34,049 nt of DNA from Planctomycetota bacterium (GTDB taxonomy: Bacteria > Planctomycetota > Phycisphaerae > UBA1845 > Fen-1342). Made by a program: the position numbers and the translations under genes. Of this stretch, positions 18,226 through 27,019 are shown one piece after another (the first letter of the stretch is position 1; each line of letters begins with the position of its first letter). The DNA is taken from the NCBI GenBank assembly GCA_016235145.1, contig JACRLV010000030.1, positions 1-34,049 on the forward strand, written 5' to 3'. The notes under the pieces were generated by a model. The model was not told the DNA's origin. It did no database searches and saw nothing but the letters and a program-made list of their open reading frames with translations.

Positions 18226-18403
18226 GTTAATGGGTGCGTGATAGTTTGGGCGGTCTTTTGTCGCTCTCGGGAGGGTGGCACGGTCAAGCGTACTCGCTTG
18301 GCCGTGGGAATCCCGTGAGAGGTGGTCGGTGCGGTGGAACACTGCCAACGGAGTATCGTTGACAGTGCCACCCCGCCGAAAGTGTCACGCACCACGCATT
18401 AAC
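18226..18403. repeat. 178-bp nested palindromic (MITE/BIME-like) element
   Basis: Ends GTTAATgggtGCGTGATAgtttGGGCGG ... CCGCCgaaagtgTCACGCaccacgcATTAAC; inner GGGTGGCA/TGCCACCC; hairpins CACGGTCAAGCG-tact-CGCTTGGCCGTG and CACTGCCAACG-gagtat-CGTTGACAGTG. Confidence 0.8.
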
Positions 18404-18691
18404 CCCCGCGGACCCGCCGCTTCAGGCCGTCGGCGAGACGCCGGCGCCGCATCCGCACTGTTCGAATTGGCCATCCGCCACTTGCTATTCTCCATTCGCT
18501 ATTCGATATTCGGCGCTCCGCCGCCCGCGCCACCCCTCGGTCCCAAGCTCACAAAAAAACGCCGCCAAACCTGGAGAATCCGCCTCCGACGCCGGAAGTA
18601 AGTCGGCGGCGCTCGGAGTAGAGCCCCGCCAGTGAGCACGACCGGCGGTAATTCGCCGAACCAGGGTGATTCGGGAAGAAGGGAGAATCTC

Positions 18692-20315
18692 ATGCGTTCG
18701 AAGACCTCCAGAACAGAAACGTGGCGTCGTGCGGCGATCGCGTGCGTCGCAGCCGCTGCATCCATGTCCAGCGCGAATGCGGCCGTTTTCCACACGCAAC
18801 GTCTGCACAATCCGGCGAACACCGGCGGCCAGGGAGTCGAGATCGAACCCTATGGCGGCGGCTTCGTTTACCTGGCCAACCACACGTCGCCATACCTGTT
18901 GCCGCTGTCGCTCAATGAGCGGCCGACGCTCGTGTTCACGGACTCGGCGTTGACCGCAGCGGCCTCGTACACCTTCATGCGGCCGAACGAGACGACGCAG
19001 CTCCTCCCGACGCAGCTTTATCTGGATTCGCGCGACTTCGCGAAGACCGCGGACGGCGGCTTCATCATCTGCGGCAACTACGCCGAGGGAGACGCGGCCA
19101 ACGGCGGCGGCCTGCAATATGGCGCCTTCCTGCTCCGCGTCGACGGCCTCAGCCTTCAGCCGCTGTGGTTCCGGCAATATCCGGCAACCGATCCGAACGC
19201 ATACGTCTCCGACATCCAGTTCAACTCGGTCGTCGAAACGAGCATCCCGGGCGGCGGCGGTTTCGTCGTCGCCGGCCAGATCACCGACACGCTGCTCAAC
19301 GAAGCCCTGATCGCCGGCTTCGACAGCCTGGGAAATCCGCTGTGGACGCGGGAGCTGACGAGCTTTGACGGCGGCTTTGGCGTCGCGACCGAAGTGATCA
19401 ACTACGACGCGGAGTCCGTCGCGGTCACCGGCTACGCCGGCGGCCGGCCGCACGTGCATTGCCAGAACAATCTGGCGCACGCGGACGTGCTCGTGGCTCG
19501 GTTCCAGAACGACGGCACGCCGCTGTTCGTATCGCTCTACGGCCAGTCGATCGGCGTGGTCAACGAGACGGTCGCATCATTCGGCGGGATCGGGGCGTCG
19601 CGGACGCGGCCGAACGGCTCGCCGGGGTTCGTTCAACGACGACATGCTGGCGTTCCGCATCGACCCGAGCGGCGCAGTCGTCTGGGCGCATCGGTACGGA
19701 CTTCCCGGCGCGATCAGCGTCCGCGGCGTGCAGATCAAGCCGATCAGCGCGTTCCTGGCGATCGCCGCCGAGACGAATACACTGCTCAACGGCACGGTGT
19801 CCGAGAACGTCGCCTACTACCGCCTGATGGCAGGCGGCGGCTCGCTCGCGGCGCAGACCGAGGTCTTCGGCGGCGATCAGGTTGACTCGGTCGCCGGGAT
19901 CATCCCGCTTGGGCCGCCGTATCCGACCCGGGCGGTGATGGTGGGGACGAGCGAGAGCTTCGGGACGCCGTTCCCGAAGCCGTACCTGATCGACCGCCAG
20001 GTGTTCGCGCAGCGGCATTGCAACGACGCGATGGTTCCGTCGCTGATCCAGCCGGTGATTCTCCCGCAACACGAAGTGCTGATCACGACGCCGCTCTTCC
20101 CGATGCGGTCGCAGGAGCTGCTGCTGCTGGGCGAGGAGATTTACGATCAGACGATCTGCGGTTTGTCGGGCGGCGTGGACACAGGGGGATCGGTCACGGT
20201 CGAGCAGATCTTCCAGATCCCGAACCCGACGCCGAGCCCGGTCATCGACCCGGGCGCAATCCCGTCCGCAGACGCGCAAGTGGAGGACGAGCCTGTCGTT
20301 GCCGACAACCCGTAA
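18692..20315 (+). CDS. secreted hypothetical protein (frameshifted near 19626)
   Basis: Signal 'MRSKTSRTETWRRAAIACVAAAASMSSANAA'; C-half 'SFNDDMLAFRIDPSGAVVWAHRYGLPG...' continues in another frame to 20315; RBS 'agaagggag'. Confidence 0.65.
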
Positions 20316-20350
20316 GCGTGCCGTCGTCCAACGCGCAAACGAGCAAGACC

Positions 20351-20380
20351 GCGCCGCCGGGGGCATCTCCTCGGCGGCGC
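20351..20380. terminator. hairpin between convergent genes (possible bidirectional terminator)
   Basis: GCGCCGCCG (20351-20359)/CGGCGGCGC (20372-20380), followed by gtccattttctgg. Confidence 0.55.
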
Positions 20381-20425
20381 GTCCATTTTCTGGTTCACGA
20401 TTCGTGGTTTGGACAGACTTCGGTT

Positions 20426-21157
20426 TCAGCGCCGCCGACAGGCCGCGACGCCGAGCAGGCTGATCAGGATCAGCGAAGTGGGCTCGGGAACCAGGTACCA
20501 CAGGCCCCAATCGATGCCGCTGATCGCCGGTACGTCGAACGTCGCAAGGACGGTGCCGGGCGTCTGCGAGTTCGGCGGGGGCGGCGGCTCACTACGGAGG
20601 ACGAACACCGCGTCGGGAGGTTCTGTTCCCAAGTCCCCGGCGTACCAAGCCGCGCCGCTTGGTGCGCCAACGCGGGAGACATCGATGGAGATGCGGGCAA
20701 TGTACCCGTCGACCGAGGGGGAGGTGCTGGTCGCCGGCGGAACGGCGAAGTAGGCGACGTTTAGTTCGGTCAGGTTCACACCTTGCCACGGACCCGGGGG
20801 GTTATATGTACCGGCGACCGCAGCCGCACCGTTGTTGAAGCGAGCATCGTCGTCCCGGCCGCGGGGCCGGCTCAGGCTCGTGTAGAACTTGTCGGACGTT
20901 CCGGGGTTGATCAAGGGGGCGAAGCTGGAACTGTTGGGATCGTAGTTCAGCCGCGCTCCACGCAGCGCAATCACACGAATGCCGGTACCGGTCCAGACGT
21001 CGGTCTCGGCGATGTCGACGTACACATCCACAATCTTGAAGTTGTCCGGGATCGTGCCGCTGGTTTCGCTTGGGTCGAGAACATCTAGCGAAAACGTGCC
21101 TTGCGCGAACGCGGCAGAGCACGCCAGGAGCGCGAAAAAAACGGCGCGTTTGGTCAT
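20426..21157 (-). CDS. PEP-CTERM sorting-domain protein, paralog 1
   Basis: Signal 'MTKRAVFFALLACSAAFAQ'; tail 'VPEPTSLILISLLGVAACRRR'. Confidence 0.85.
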   Translation of the reverse strand: MTKRAVFFALLACSAAFAQGTFSLDVLDPSETSGTIPDNFKIVDVYVDIAETDVWTGTGIRVIALRGARLNYDPNSSSFAPLINPGTSDKFYTSLSRPRGRDDDARFNNGAAAVAGTYNPPGPWQGVNLTELNVAYFAVPPATSTSPSVDGYIARISIDVSRVGAPSGAAWYAGDLGTEPPDAVFVLRSEPPPPPNSQTPGTVLATFDVPAISGIDWGLWYLVPEPTSLILISLLGVAACRRR

Positions 21158-21167
21158 GGTTCACTCC

Positions 21168-21932
21168 TCATTTCGAGTGCGGCCTATCGAAATACCGCCA
21201 CCGAACCGCCAGACCGCCAAGCATCAGCAGGCTCAACGAAGTCGGTTCGGGAACGAGATACCAGAGGCTCCAGTCCATGCCGTTGGGTGCCGGTACGTCG
21301 TATGTCGCCAACGCCGTGCCATTGCCCCGCGGACGATCCGGGAACCGGCTTTGCACCACAAAGACGGCCCCGAGAGGTTCCGCGCCCAACACGCTGATGC
21401 CCCAGAAGGCGTCCTGTGGAGCGCCAACCGCGGAAACGTCGACGGAAATGCGCGCCACGTAGCCGTCAACCGAGGGCGATGTGCTACTCTCAGGCGGGAC
21501 GGCGAAGTACGCGACGTCCAGTTCGTGCGGATCCGTTAACGGAGGGGGAGGACGACCTGTATACCCGCCCGCAGCGACTGCGCCCGCACTGGTGAAGCGC
21601 GCGTCGGCGTCGCGTGGGCGAGGTTTGCTCAGGCTCGTCGTAAACCTGTTTTCGACGCCGGGGTCGAACAAGCCCGGCTGTGTGCCCGCGGTATTGGGAT
21701 CGGAGTCGAAGTAGACGAAGGTCGCGCCGTTGTATGTGATCGCCCGGATGCCGCCGGCGGTCCACACGTCCGTAGGGGCGATATCGACGTACACGTCCAC
21801 GATTTTCAAGTTGTCGGGAATCGTGAAGGTAGTTTCGATCGGGTCGAGCAGATCGACCGAGAGCGTGCCTTGTGCCGCCGCAACTGAGCACGTCACGAGG
21901 GTGAATAGGACGCCGACAGTGTTTTTCGTCAT
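21168..21932 (-). CDS. PEP-CTERM sorting-domain protein, paralog 2
   Basis: 'MTKNTVGVLFTLVTCSVAAAQGTLSVDLLDPIET...'; tail 'VPEPTSLSLLMLGGLAVRWRYFDRPHSK'. Confidence 0.85.
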   Translation of the reverse strand: MTKNTVGVLFTLVTCSVAAAQGTLSVDLLDPIETTFTIPDNLKIVDVYVDIAPTDVWTAGGIRAITYNGATFVYFDSDPNTAGTQPGLFDPGVENRFTTSLSKPRPRDADARFTSAGAVAAGGYTGRPPPPLTDPHELDVAYFAVPPESSTSPSVDGYVARISVDVSAVGAPQDAFWGISVLGAEPLGAVFVVQSRFPDRPRGNGTALATYDVPAPNGMDWSLWYLVPEPTSLSLLMLGGLAVRWRYFDRPHSK

Positions 21933-22702
21933 TGCTTGCGCCTTAGATGTGAAAGCCGGCCGCCGAAACGCCGGCCCCCAGCCGTGAGCGCACCGAGGAC
22001 CAGCAGGATCAGCGAAGTGGGTTCGGGAACGAGGTACCACAGGCCCCAATCGATTCCGCTGATCGCCGGCACGTCGAACGTCGCCAGGACCGTGCCGCGG
22101 TTCGATTGAAACGGGAATCGGCTTTGCAGAACAAAGACTGCTCCCGTGGGTTCGGCGCCCAGCACACTCGCGCCCCAAGACGCATCGTCCGGCGCGCCAA
22201 CAGCAGAAATGTCCACCGAAATGCGAGCCACGTATCCATCAACCGAGGGCGACGTGCTGCTGGGAGGCGGGTTAGTGAAGTAGGCGACGTTCAGTTCGTT
22301 TGGTACCGTGACCGCAGCCGCACCGCCGGTGTACCCGCCAGCAACCCCCACACCTCCGTTCGTGAAACGCGCGTTACCGTCTCGGGCGCGAGGCCGGCTC
22401 AGACTCGTGAAGAACTTGTTCTCCAAGCCGGGGTTAACCAGACCCGGTTGCGTACCGGCCCTGTTTGGGTCGGCGTCGAAGTAGACCAGCGCTCCGCCGT
22501 TCTGAGCAACCGCTCGAATGCCGCCCGCTGTCCACACGTCGGTCACCGCAATATCCACATACACGTCCACGATTTTGAAGTTGTCCGGAATCGTGCCGCT
22601 GGTTTCGCTTGGGTCCAGCAGATCGACCGAGAGCGTGCCTTGTGCCGCCGCAACTGAGCACGCCACGAGGGCGAAAAAAGCGGCGGCGATGCGTTTGGTC
22701 AT
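21929..22702 (-). CDS. PEP-CTERM sorting-domain protein, paralog 3
   Basis: 'MTKRIAAAFFALVACSVAAAQGTLSVDLLDPSETSG...'; tail 'VPEPTSLILLVLGALTAGGRRFGG...RRKQ'; ATGA overlap with paralog 2. Confidence 0.85.
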   Translation of the reverse strand: MTKRIAAAFFALVACSVAAAQGTLSVDLLDPSETSGTIPDNFKIVDVYVDIAVTDVWTAGGIRAVAQNGGALVYFDADPNRAGTQPGLVNPGLENKFFTSLSRPRARDGNARFTNGGVGVAGGYTGGAAAVTVPNELNVAYFTNPPPSSTSPSVDGYVARISVDISAVGAPDDASWGASVLGAEPTGAVFVLQSRFPFQSNRGTVLATFDVPAISGIDWGLWYLVPEPTSLILLVLGALTAGGRRFGGRLSHLRRKQ

Positions 22703-22712
22703 GGTTTGGTCC

Positions 22713-23480
22713 TCATTTCGAGCGCGGCCTATCGAGATACCGCCAACGAACTGCCAAACCGCCAAGCGTCAGCAGGATCAGCGAGGTCGGCTCGGGAACG
22801 ACGTACCACATGCCCCAGTTGATGCCGCTGATTTGCGGTACGTCCCAGGTCGCGACAATCGTGCCCGGCGTCTGCGAGCCCGGCGGCGGAGGCGGCTCGC
22901 TACGGAGCACAAACACCGCTCCGGCGGGTTCCGTGCCCAACAGGCCCGCCCCCCAAACCGCGCCATCCCCCGCGCCAACGGCGGAGATATCGACCGAAAT
23001 GCGCGCCACACAGCCGTCAAACGAGGGCGACGTGCTGCTCTCGGGCGGGCTTGCGAAGTAGGCGACGTTCAATGCACCTGGATAAGTCCATGCATTCGGG
23101 CCGCCGTAAACCGGACCGGCAACCGCAACCCCACCGTTCGTGAACCTGGCGTCGGCGTCGCGCGGGCGCGGCCTGCTCAGGCTCGTAGTGAATTTGTCTT
23201 CGACGCCGGGGTTGACCAGCCCTGGCTGCGTGCCGTACGTATTGGGATCGGCGTCGAAATAGACGAAGGTTGCGCCATTATGCGTGAACGCGACGATGCC
23301 GCACGCGGCCCACACATCCGTCACGGCGATATCGACGTACACGTCCACGATTTTGAAGTTGTCCGGGATCGTGCCGCTGGTTTCGCTGGGGTCGAGCAGA
23401 TCGACCGAGAGCGTGCCTTGAGCCGTCGCGACTGAGCACGCCACGAGGGCAAGAAAGGAGGCGGCGATGCGTTTGGTCAT
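22713..23480 (-). CDS. PEP-CTERM sorting-domain protein, paralog 4
   Basis: 'MTKRIAASFLALVACSVATAQGTLSVDLLDPSETSG...'; tail 'VPEPTSLILLTLGGLAVRWRYLDRPRSK'. Confidence 0.85.
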   Translation of the reverse strand: MTKRIAASFLALVACSVATAQGTLSVDLLDPSETSGTIPDNFKIVDVYVDIAVTDVWAACGIVAFTHNGATFVYFDADPNTYGTQPGLVNPGVEDKFTTSLSRPRPRDADARFTNGGVAVAGPVYGGPNAWTYPGALNVAYFASPPESSTSPSFDGCVARISVDISAVGAGDGAVWGAGLLGTEPAGAVFVLRSEPPPPPGSQTPGTIVATWDVPQISGINWGMWYVVPEPTSLILLTLGGLAVRWRYLDRPRSK

Positions 23481-23490
23481 GGTTTGGTCC

Positions 23491-24255
23491 TCATCTCGAG
23501 CGCGGCCTATCGAGATACCGCCAACGAACTGCCAAACCGCCAAGCGTCAGCAGGATCAGCGAGGTCGGCTCGGGAACGACGTACCACATGCCCCAGTTGA
23601 TGCCGCTGATTTGCGGTACGTCCCATGTCGTCAGCGCGGTGCCTGGAGCGCCGGTGCCTCCCGGCAATTGGCTGCGCAGGACATACACAGCTCCCTGCGG
23701 CCCGTCGCCAACCAAACCGGCACCCCAGATTGCACCCTGCGGCGCGCCGACGCCGGCGACGTCAACGGCGACGCGAGCGACATAGCCGTCAACCGAAGGC
23801 GAGGCGCCGTTCTCAGGTGGGCTTGCAAAATGAACCACGTTGAACTCGTTTGCCGTCGTAATCGGCACCGGCAAGTCTGGGTAGTATCCCGTCGCGGCGG
23901 CGGCGCCGGCGTTGTGGAATCGATCTTCGCCATCGCGCGGGCGCGGCTTGCTCAGGCTGGTTACGAACTTATTTTCGACGCCGGGGTTGAATAAGCCGGG
24001 CCGATAGACTCCCTCATTGGGATCGACATCGAAGTAAACAAATGCCGCGCCGTTTGACGTGATCGCGCGAATGCCGCCCGCGGTCCACACATCGGTCTCG
24101 ACGATGTCGACGTGTACGTCCACGATCTTGTAGTTGGCCGGGATCGTGCCGCTGGTTTCGCTGGGGTCGAGCAGATCGACCGCGAGCGTGCCCTGGGCCA
24201 AAGCCGCCGCATTTGTGGCGACGGCGAGCGCGACCGTGAGAAACTGAGATTTCAC
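23491..24255 (-). CDS. PEP-CTERM sorting-domain protein, paralog 5
   Basis: GTG start after RBS GAGGACC; 'VKSQFLTVALAVATNAAALAQGTLAVDLLDPSETSG...'; tail 'VPEPTSLILLTLGGLAVRWRYLDRPRSR'. Confidence 0.85.
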   Translation of the reverse strand: MKSQFLTVALAVATNAAALAQGTLAVDLLDPSETSGTIPANYKIVDVHVDIVETDVWTAGGIRAITSNGAAFVYFDVDPNEGVYRPGLFNPGVENKFVTSLSKPRPRDGEDRFHNAGAAAATGYYPDLPVPITTANEFNVVHFASPPENGASPSVDGYVARVAVDVAGVGAPQGAIWGAGLVGDGPQGAVYVLRSQLPGGTGAPGTALTTWDVPQISGINWGMWYVVPEPTSLILLTLGGLAVRWRYLDRPRSR

Positions 24256-24517
24256 TGGCGGTCCTCGCGTGCGACCGGAGGTGAAGGAAATGCACCGCGC
24301 CGCTCGGACGGAGCCGGCGCGCGGCGCCTCAGCGGACTCATCCAATTCATAGGCGCGATGACGGTCGGTTTCCACTTTTTCGGACGTGTTATGCCCCCGG
24401 GATGGGCTCCAGGTTGATCCGGCGGCCGCAAGGCGTGGTTCGAACGCGTTGGCCTTCGCCCGGCAAGGCGGGCCCCTGCACCCACCGGCGGGCAGGACGC
24501 CGGAGACGGGAATTCGT

Positions 24518-25516
24518 TCAGCCGCCGCAGACTTCGCCGAAGCGCATGAGAAGGAGCGCGAGATCTTCCAGATCGACGTTCTGGTCGCAATCCAGATCGC
24601 CGTCGCCATAACCCATCACGCCGGGTTCCGTGAAATTGGCGAGCAAATACGCCAGATCCTGGAGGTTGATGATTCCGTTTCCATCCAGGTCGCCGAAGCA
24701 GGGAGCGTCGGCGGCGCGGGTGATCTCCAGATTGTCGATCGCGAGGATGTTGCCGCTGGTGTGATCGCCGGGGAAGCCCCCGCCGCCGAAGATCCGGAAC
24801 GCGCTCGCCGTCCCGTCGGGATCAGCGCCGCCGGCCAGGTAGTATCCCTCCAACGACTGCGGCGTGAACGTGTGGGCCGGCGCGGCGTCCGCGAGGTCGC
24901 GTATTCGCAGAGAGGTCAGCGCGTTCGTGCTCGCCAGCTCCAGCCTGGCGGACAGGCGAAACCAGTGGTTCGCGGGCAGCCGCCGAAACGCCGAGTCCGC
25001 CACGGGCAGGCCGGACAGATAGGGCACATTTCCATCCGCGTCGTAGCCGAGCACTCGAACGGTGAACGTCTTCGCGCTGTGCACGTCGTCCCAGTTGAAC
25101 AGAATGCCGATCGTTCCGGGGGCCGCCCACGGCTGAAGCGTGAACGAGCCCGCGTAGTTTTGCGTGGGAAGCGCGCCGTCATAGGCCACGTTGAAATCGA
25201 ATTCCATCAGCCAGCAATCGGCGTCGAGTTGAACGTTGTGCTGGGCACGGCTGAACGCACCCGAAATCCGCCGGGCGGCCGCGAACTGGGCGCCGCCTTC
25301 CGGATTTCCGATAATCCCCAGAACATTGTCCGCGTACGTGAAGCACGCGCCATCGGCGTCGTCAATCGCCGGCACGTAGAAACCATCCTGGCCGGCGAGT
25401 GGAACGCCGGATGCCGCGCCGCTGAACGCGGGCGTCTCAAAATCGGTCGAATACTGGGCGAGTGAAGCACCGGGCAGCAGCGCTGGTGCTGCGACCCAAA
25501 TAGCCGCATACAGCAT
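24518..25516 (-). CDS. secreted protein with C-terminal dockerin-like repeats
   Basis: Signal 'MLYAAIWVAAPALLPGASLAQ'; tail 'GDLDGNGIINLQDLAYLLANF...GDGDLDCDQNVDLEDLALLLMRFG' (two Ca-binding-type repeats). The start could also be 25537. Confidence 0.75.
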   Translation of the reverse strand: MLYAAIWVAAPALLPGASLAQYSTDFETPAFSGAASGVPLAGQDGFYVPAIDDADGACFTYADNVLGIIGNPEGGAQFAAARRISGAFSRAQHNVQLDADCWLMEFDFNVAYDGALPTQNYAGSFTLQPWAAPGTIGILFNWDDVHSAKTFTVRVLGYDADGNVPYLSGLPVADSAFRRLPANHWFRLSARLELASTNALTSLRIRDLADAAPAHTFTPQSLEGYYLAGGADPDGTASAFRIFGGGGFPGDHTSGNILAIDNLEITRAADAPCFGDLDGNGIINLQDLAYLLANFTEPGVMGYGDGDLDCDQNVDLEDLALLLMRFGEVCGG

Positions 25517-25740
25517 CTTTGCAGCATGAGTGCGCAATGATCAACCCCCCGGAATCGGCGATCCGGCGCAGCTCGCCAGAGAGCGCGCCGCCCCCTCTGA
25601 TTATCCAATTCCACCAGCCGCTGAAAGTCAAACGCGACGCCCGATCGAATTAGCGGCGAAAGGACTGACACCGCCTCCAGGCGCCGCGCGATGGACCGTA
25701 GGGATGCGCTGACCGTCTCCCCGGCGATTTCGGCCACATT

Positions 25741-26787
25741 TTATTGTGCCGGCGTTTGCGATTCGAACAAGCCCGGCGGCTCATCCGATGTGCGCGGCTG
25801 TGCGAGCCCGAGGTGTTCGTACGCGGCCGGGCGGGCCTGGCGGCCGCGCGGCGTTCGAATCACAAAGCCGAGTTGCAGCAGATAGGGCTCCACCACGTCT
25901 TCGAGCGTGTCGCGCTCGTGTCCCATCGTCGCGGCGATCGCCTCGATTCCCGCGGGTCCGCCGTCGTAGTGGCGCATCAACGCCTGAAGATAGCCGTGGT
26001 CGAGCGAATCCAGGCCCAGCGAATCGATTTGCAGAATATCCAGTGCGGCGTCGACGACCTTCGGCGTGAGCGTCCCATCGCCCCTGACCTCCGCGTAGTC
26101 GCGCACCCGCCGCAGCAGGCGATTGACGATGCGGGGCGTGCCGCGCGAGCGCGAGGCGAGCCGGCACAGAGCGGCGGCATCCGCCGTAATCCGCAGCCGC
26201 TGGGCCGAGCGCGAGGCGATCTCCGTCAGCTCATCGACGGTGTAGTACTGCATGTGGAAGAAATGGCCGAACCGCCCGCGCAGCGCCGCCGAGAGCATGC
26301 CGGCCCGCGTCGTCGCGCCGATCAGCGTGAACGGCTTGAGTGCGAAATTCACGGTGCGCCCGCCGATGCCGCTGTCCGTCGTGAAATCCACGCGGAAGTC
26401 CTCGAGCGCCGGATAGAGGAACTCTTCGATGACCTTGTTGAGCCGGTGAATCTCGTCGATGAAGAGAATGTCGCCGTGCTCCATTTGCGTGAGCATGGCC
26501 ATCAGGTCGCCCTGCCGCGTGATGGCCGGTCCGCTGGTCTGCCGCACGGTCGCGCCCATTTCCGTCGCGATGACGTGGGCCAGCGTGGTCTTGCCCAGGC
26601 CCGGCGGCCCGTCCAGCAGGATGTGGTCGAGCGGTTCGCGGCGGCCCTGCGCGGCCTGAAGCGCGATCGTGAGCTGCTGCTTGACCCGCTCCTGCCCAAT
26701 GCACTCATCCAGCCGCTGCGGGCGCAGCGAGGTGAGGTATCGCTCTTCGTCCGGTCCGGGCGATGTGAACACGCGGTCGATGGCCAT
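25741..26787 (-). CDS. ruvB: Holliday junction branch migration helicase RuvB
   Basis: 'RPQRLDECIGQERVKQQL', Walker A 'GPPGLGKTTLAHVIA', 'ILFIDEIHRLNKVIEEFLYPALEDF', 'FTLIGATTRAGMLSAALRGRFG'. Confidence 0.97.
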   Translation of the reverse strand: MAIDRVFTSPGPDEERYLTSLRPQRLDECIGQERVKQQLTIALQAAQGRREPLDHILLDGPPGLGKTTLAHVIATEMGATVRQTSGPAITRQGDLMAMLTQMEHGDILFIDEIHRLNKVIEEFLYPALEDFRVDFTTDSGIGGRTVNFALKPFTLIGATTRAGMLSAALRGRFGHFFHMQYYTVDELTEIASRSAQRLRITADAAALCRLASRSRGTPRIVNRLLRRVRDYAEVRGDGTLTPKVVDAALDILQIDSLGLDSLDHGYLQALMRHYDGGPAGIEAIAATMGHERDTLEDVVEPYLLQLGFVIRTPRGRQARPAAYEHLGLAQPRTSDEPPGLFESQTPAQ

Positions 26788-27019
26788 GCGGCGGATTATC
26801 GCCGCTGCGGCGGCTTTCGCCAGACGGGGCGGGGCGCAAGGTGAACAGAGCGCTCAAGCCGGACGCCAATCCGCCGCCACCGTCCCACATGGTCCCGTTT
26901 CACTCTCTCGGCCGTTCGCGGTATTCTTCGCGGCGCGTCGCAGCGTTCGTTTGCACCGTCCGTCGGACGGTCGCGCCGCGGCTCTGTCCACGCTGCGGGC
27001 CCGCGCCCGCGAGACCTCC

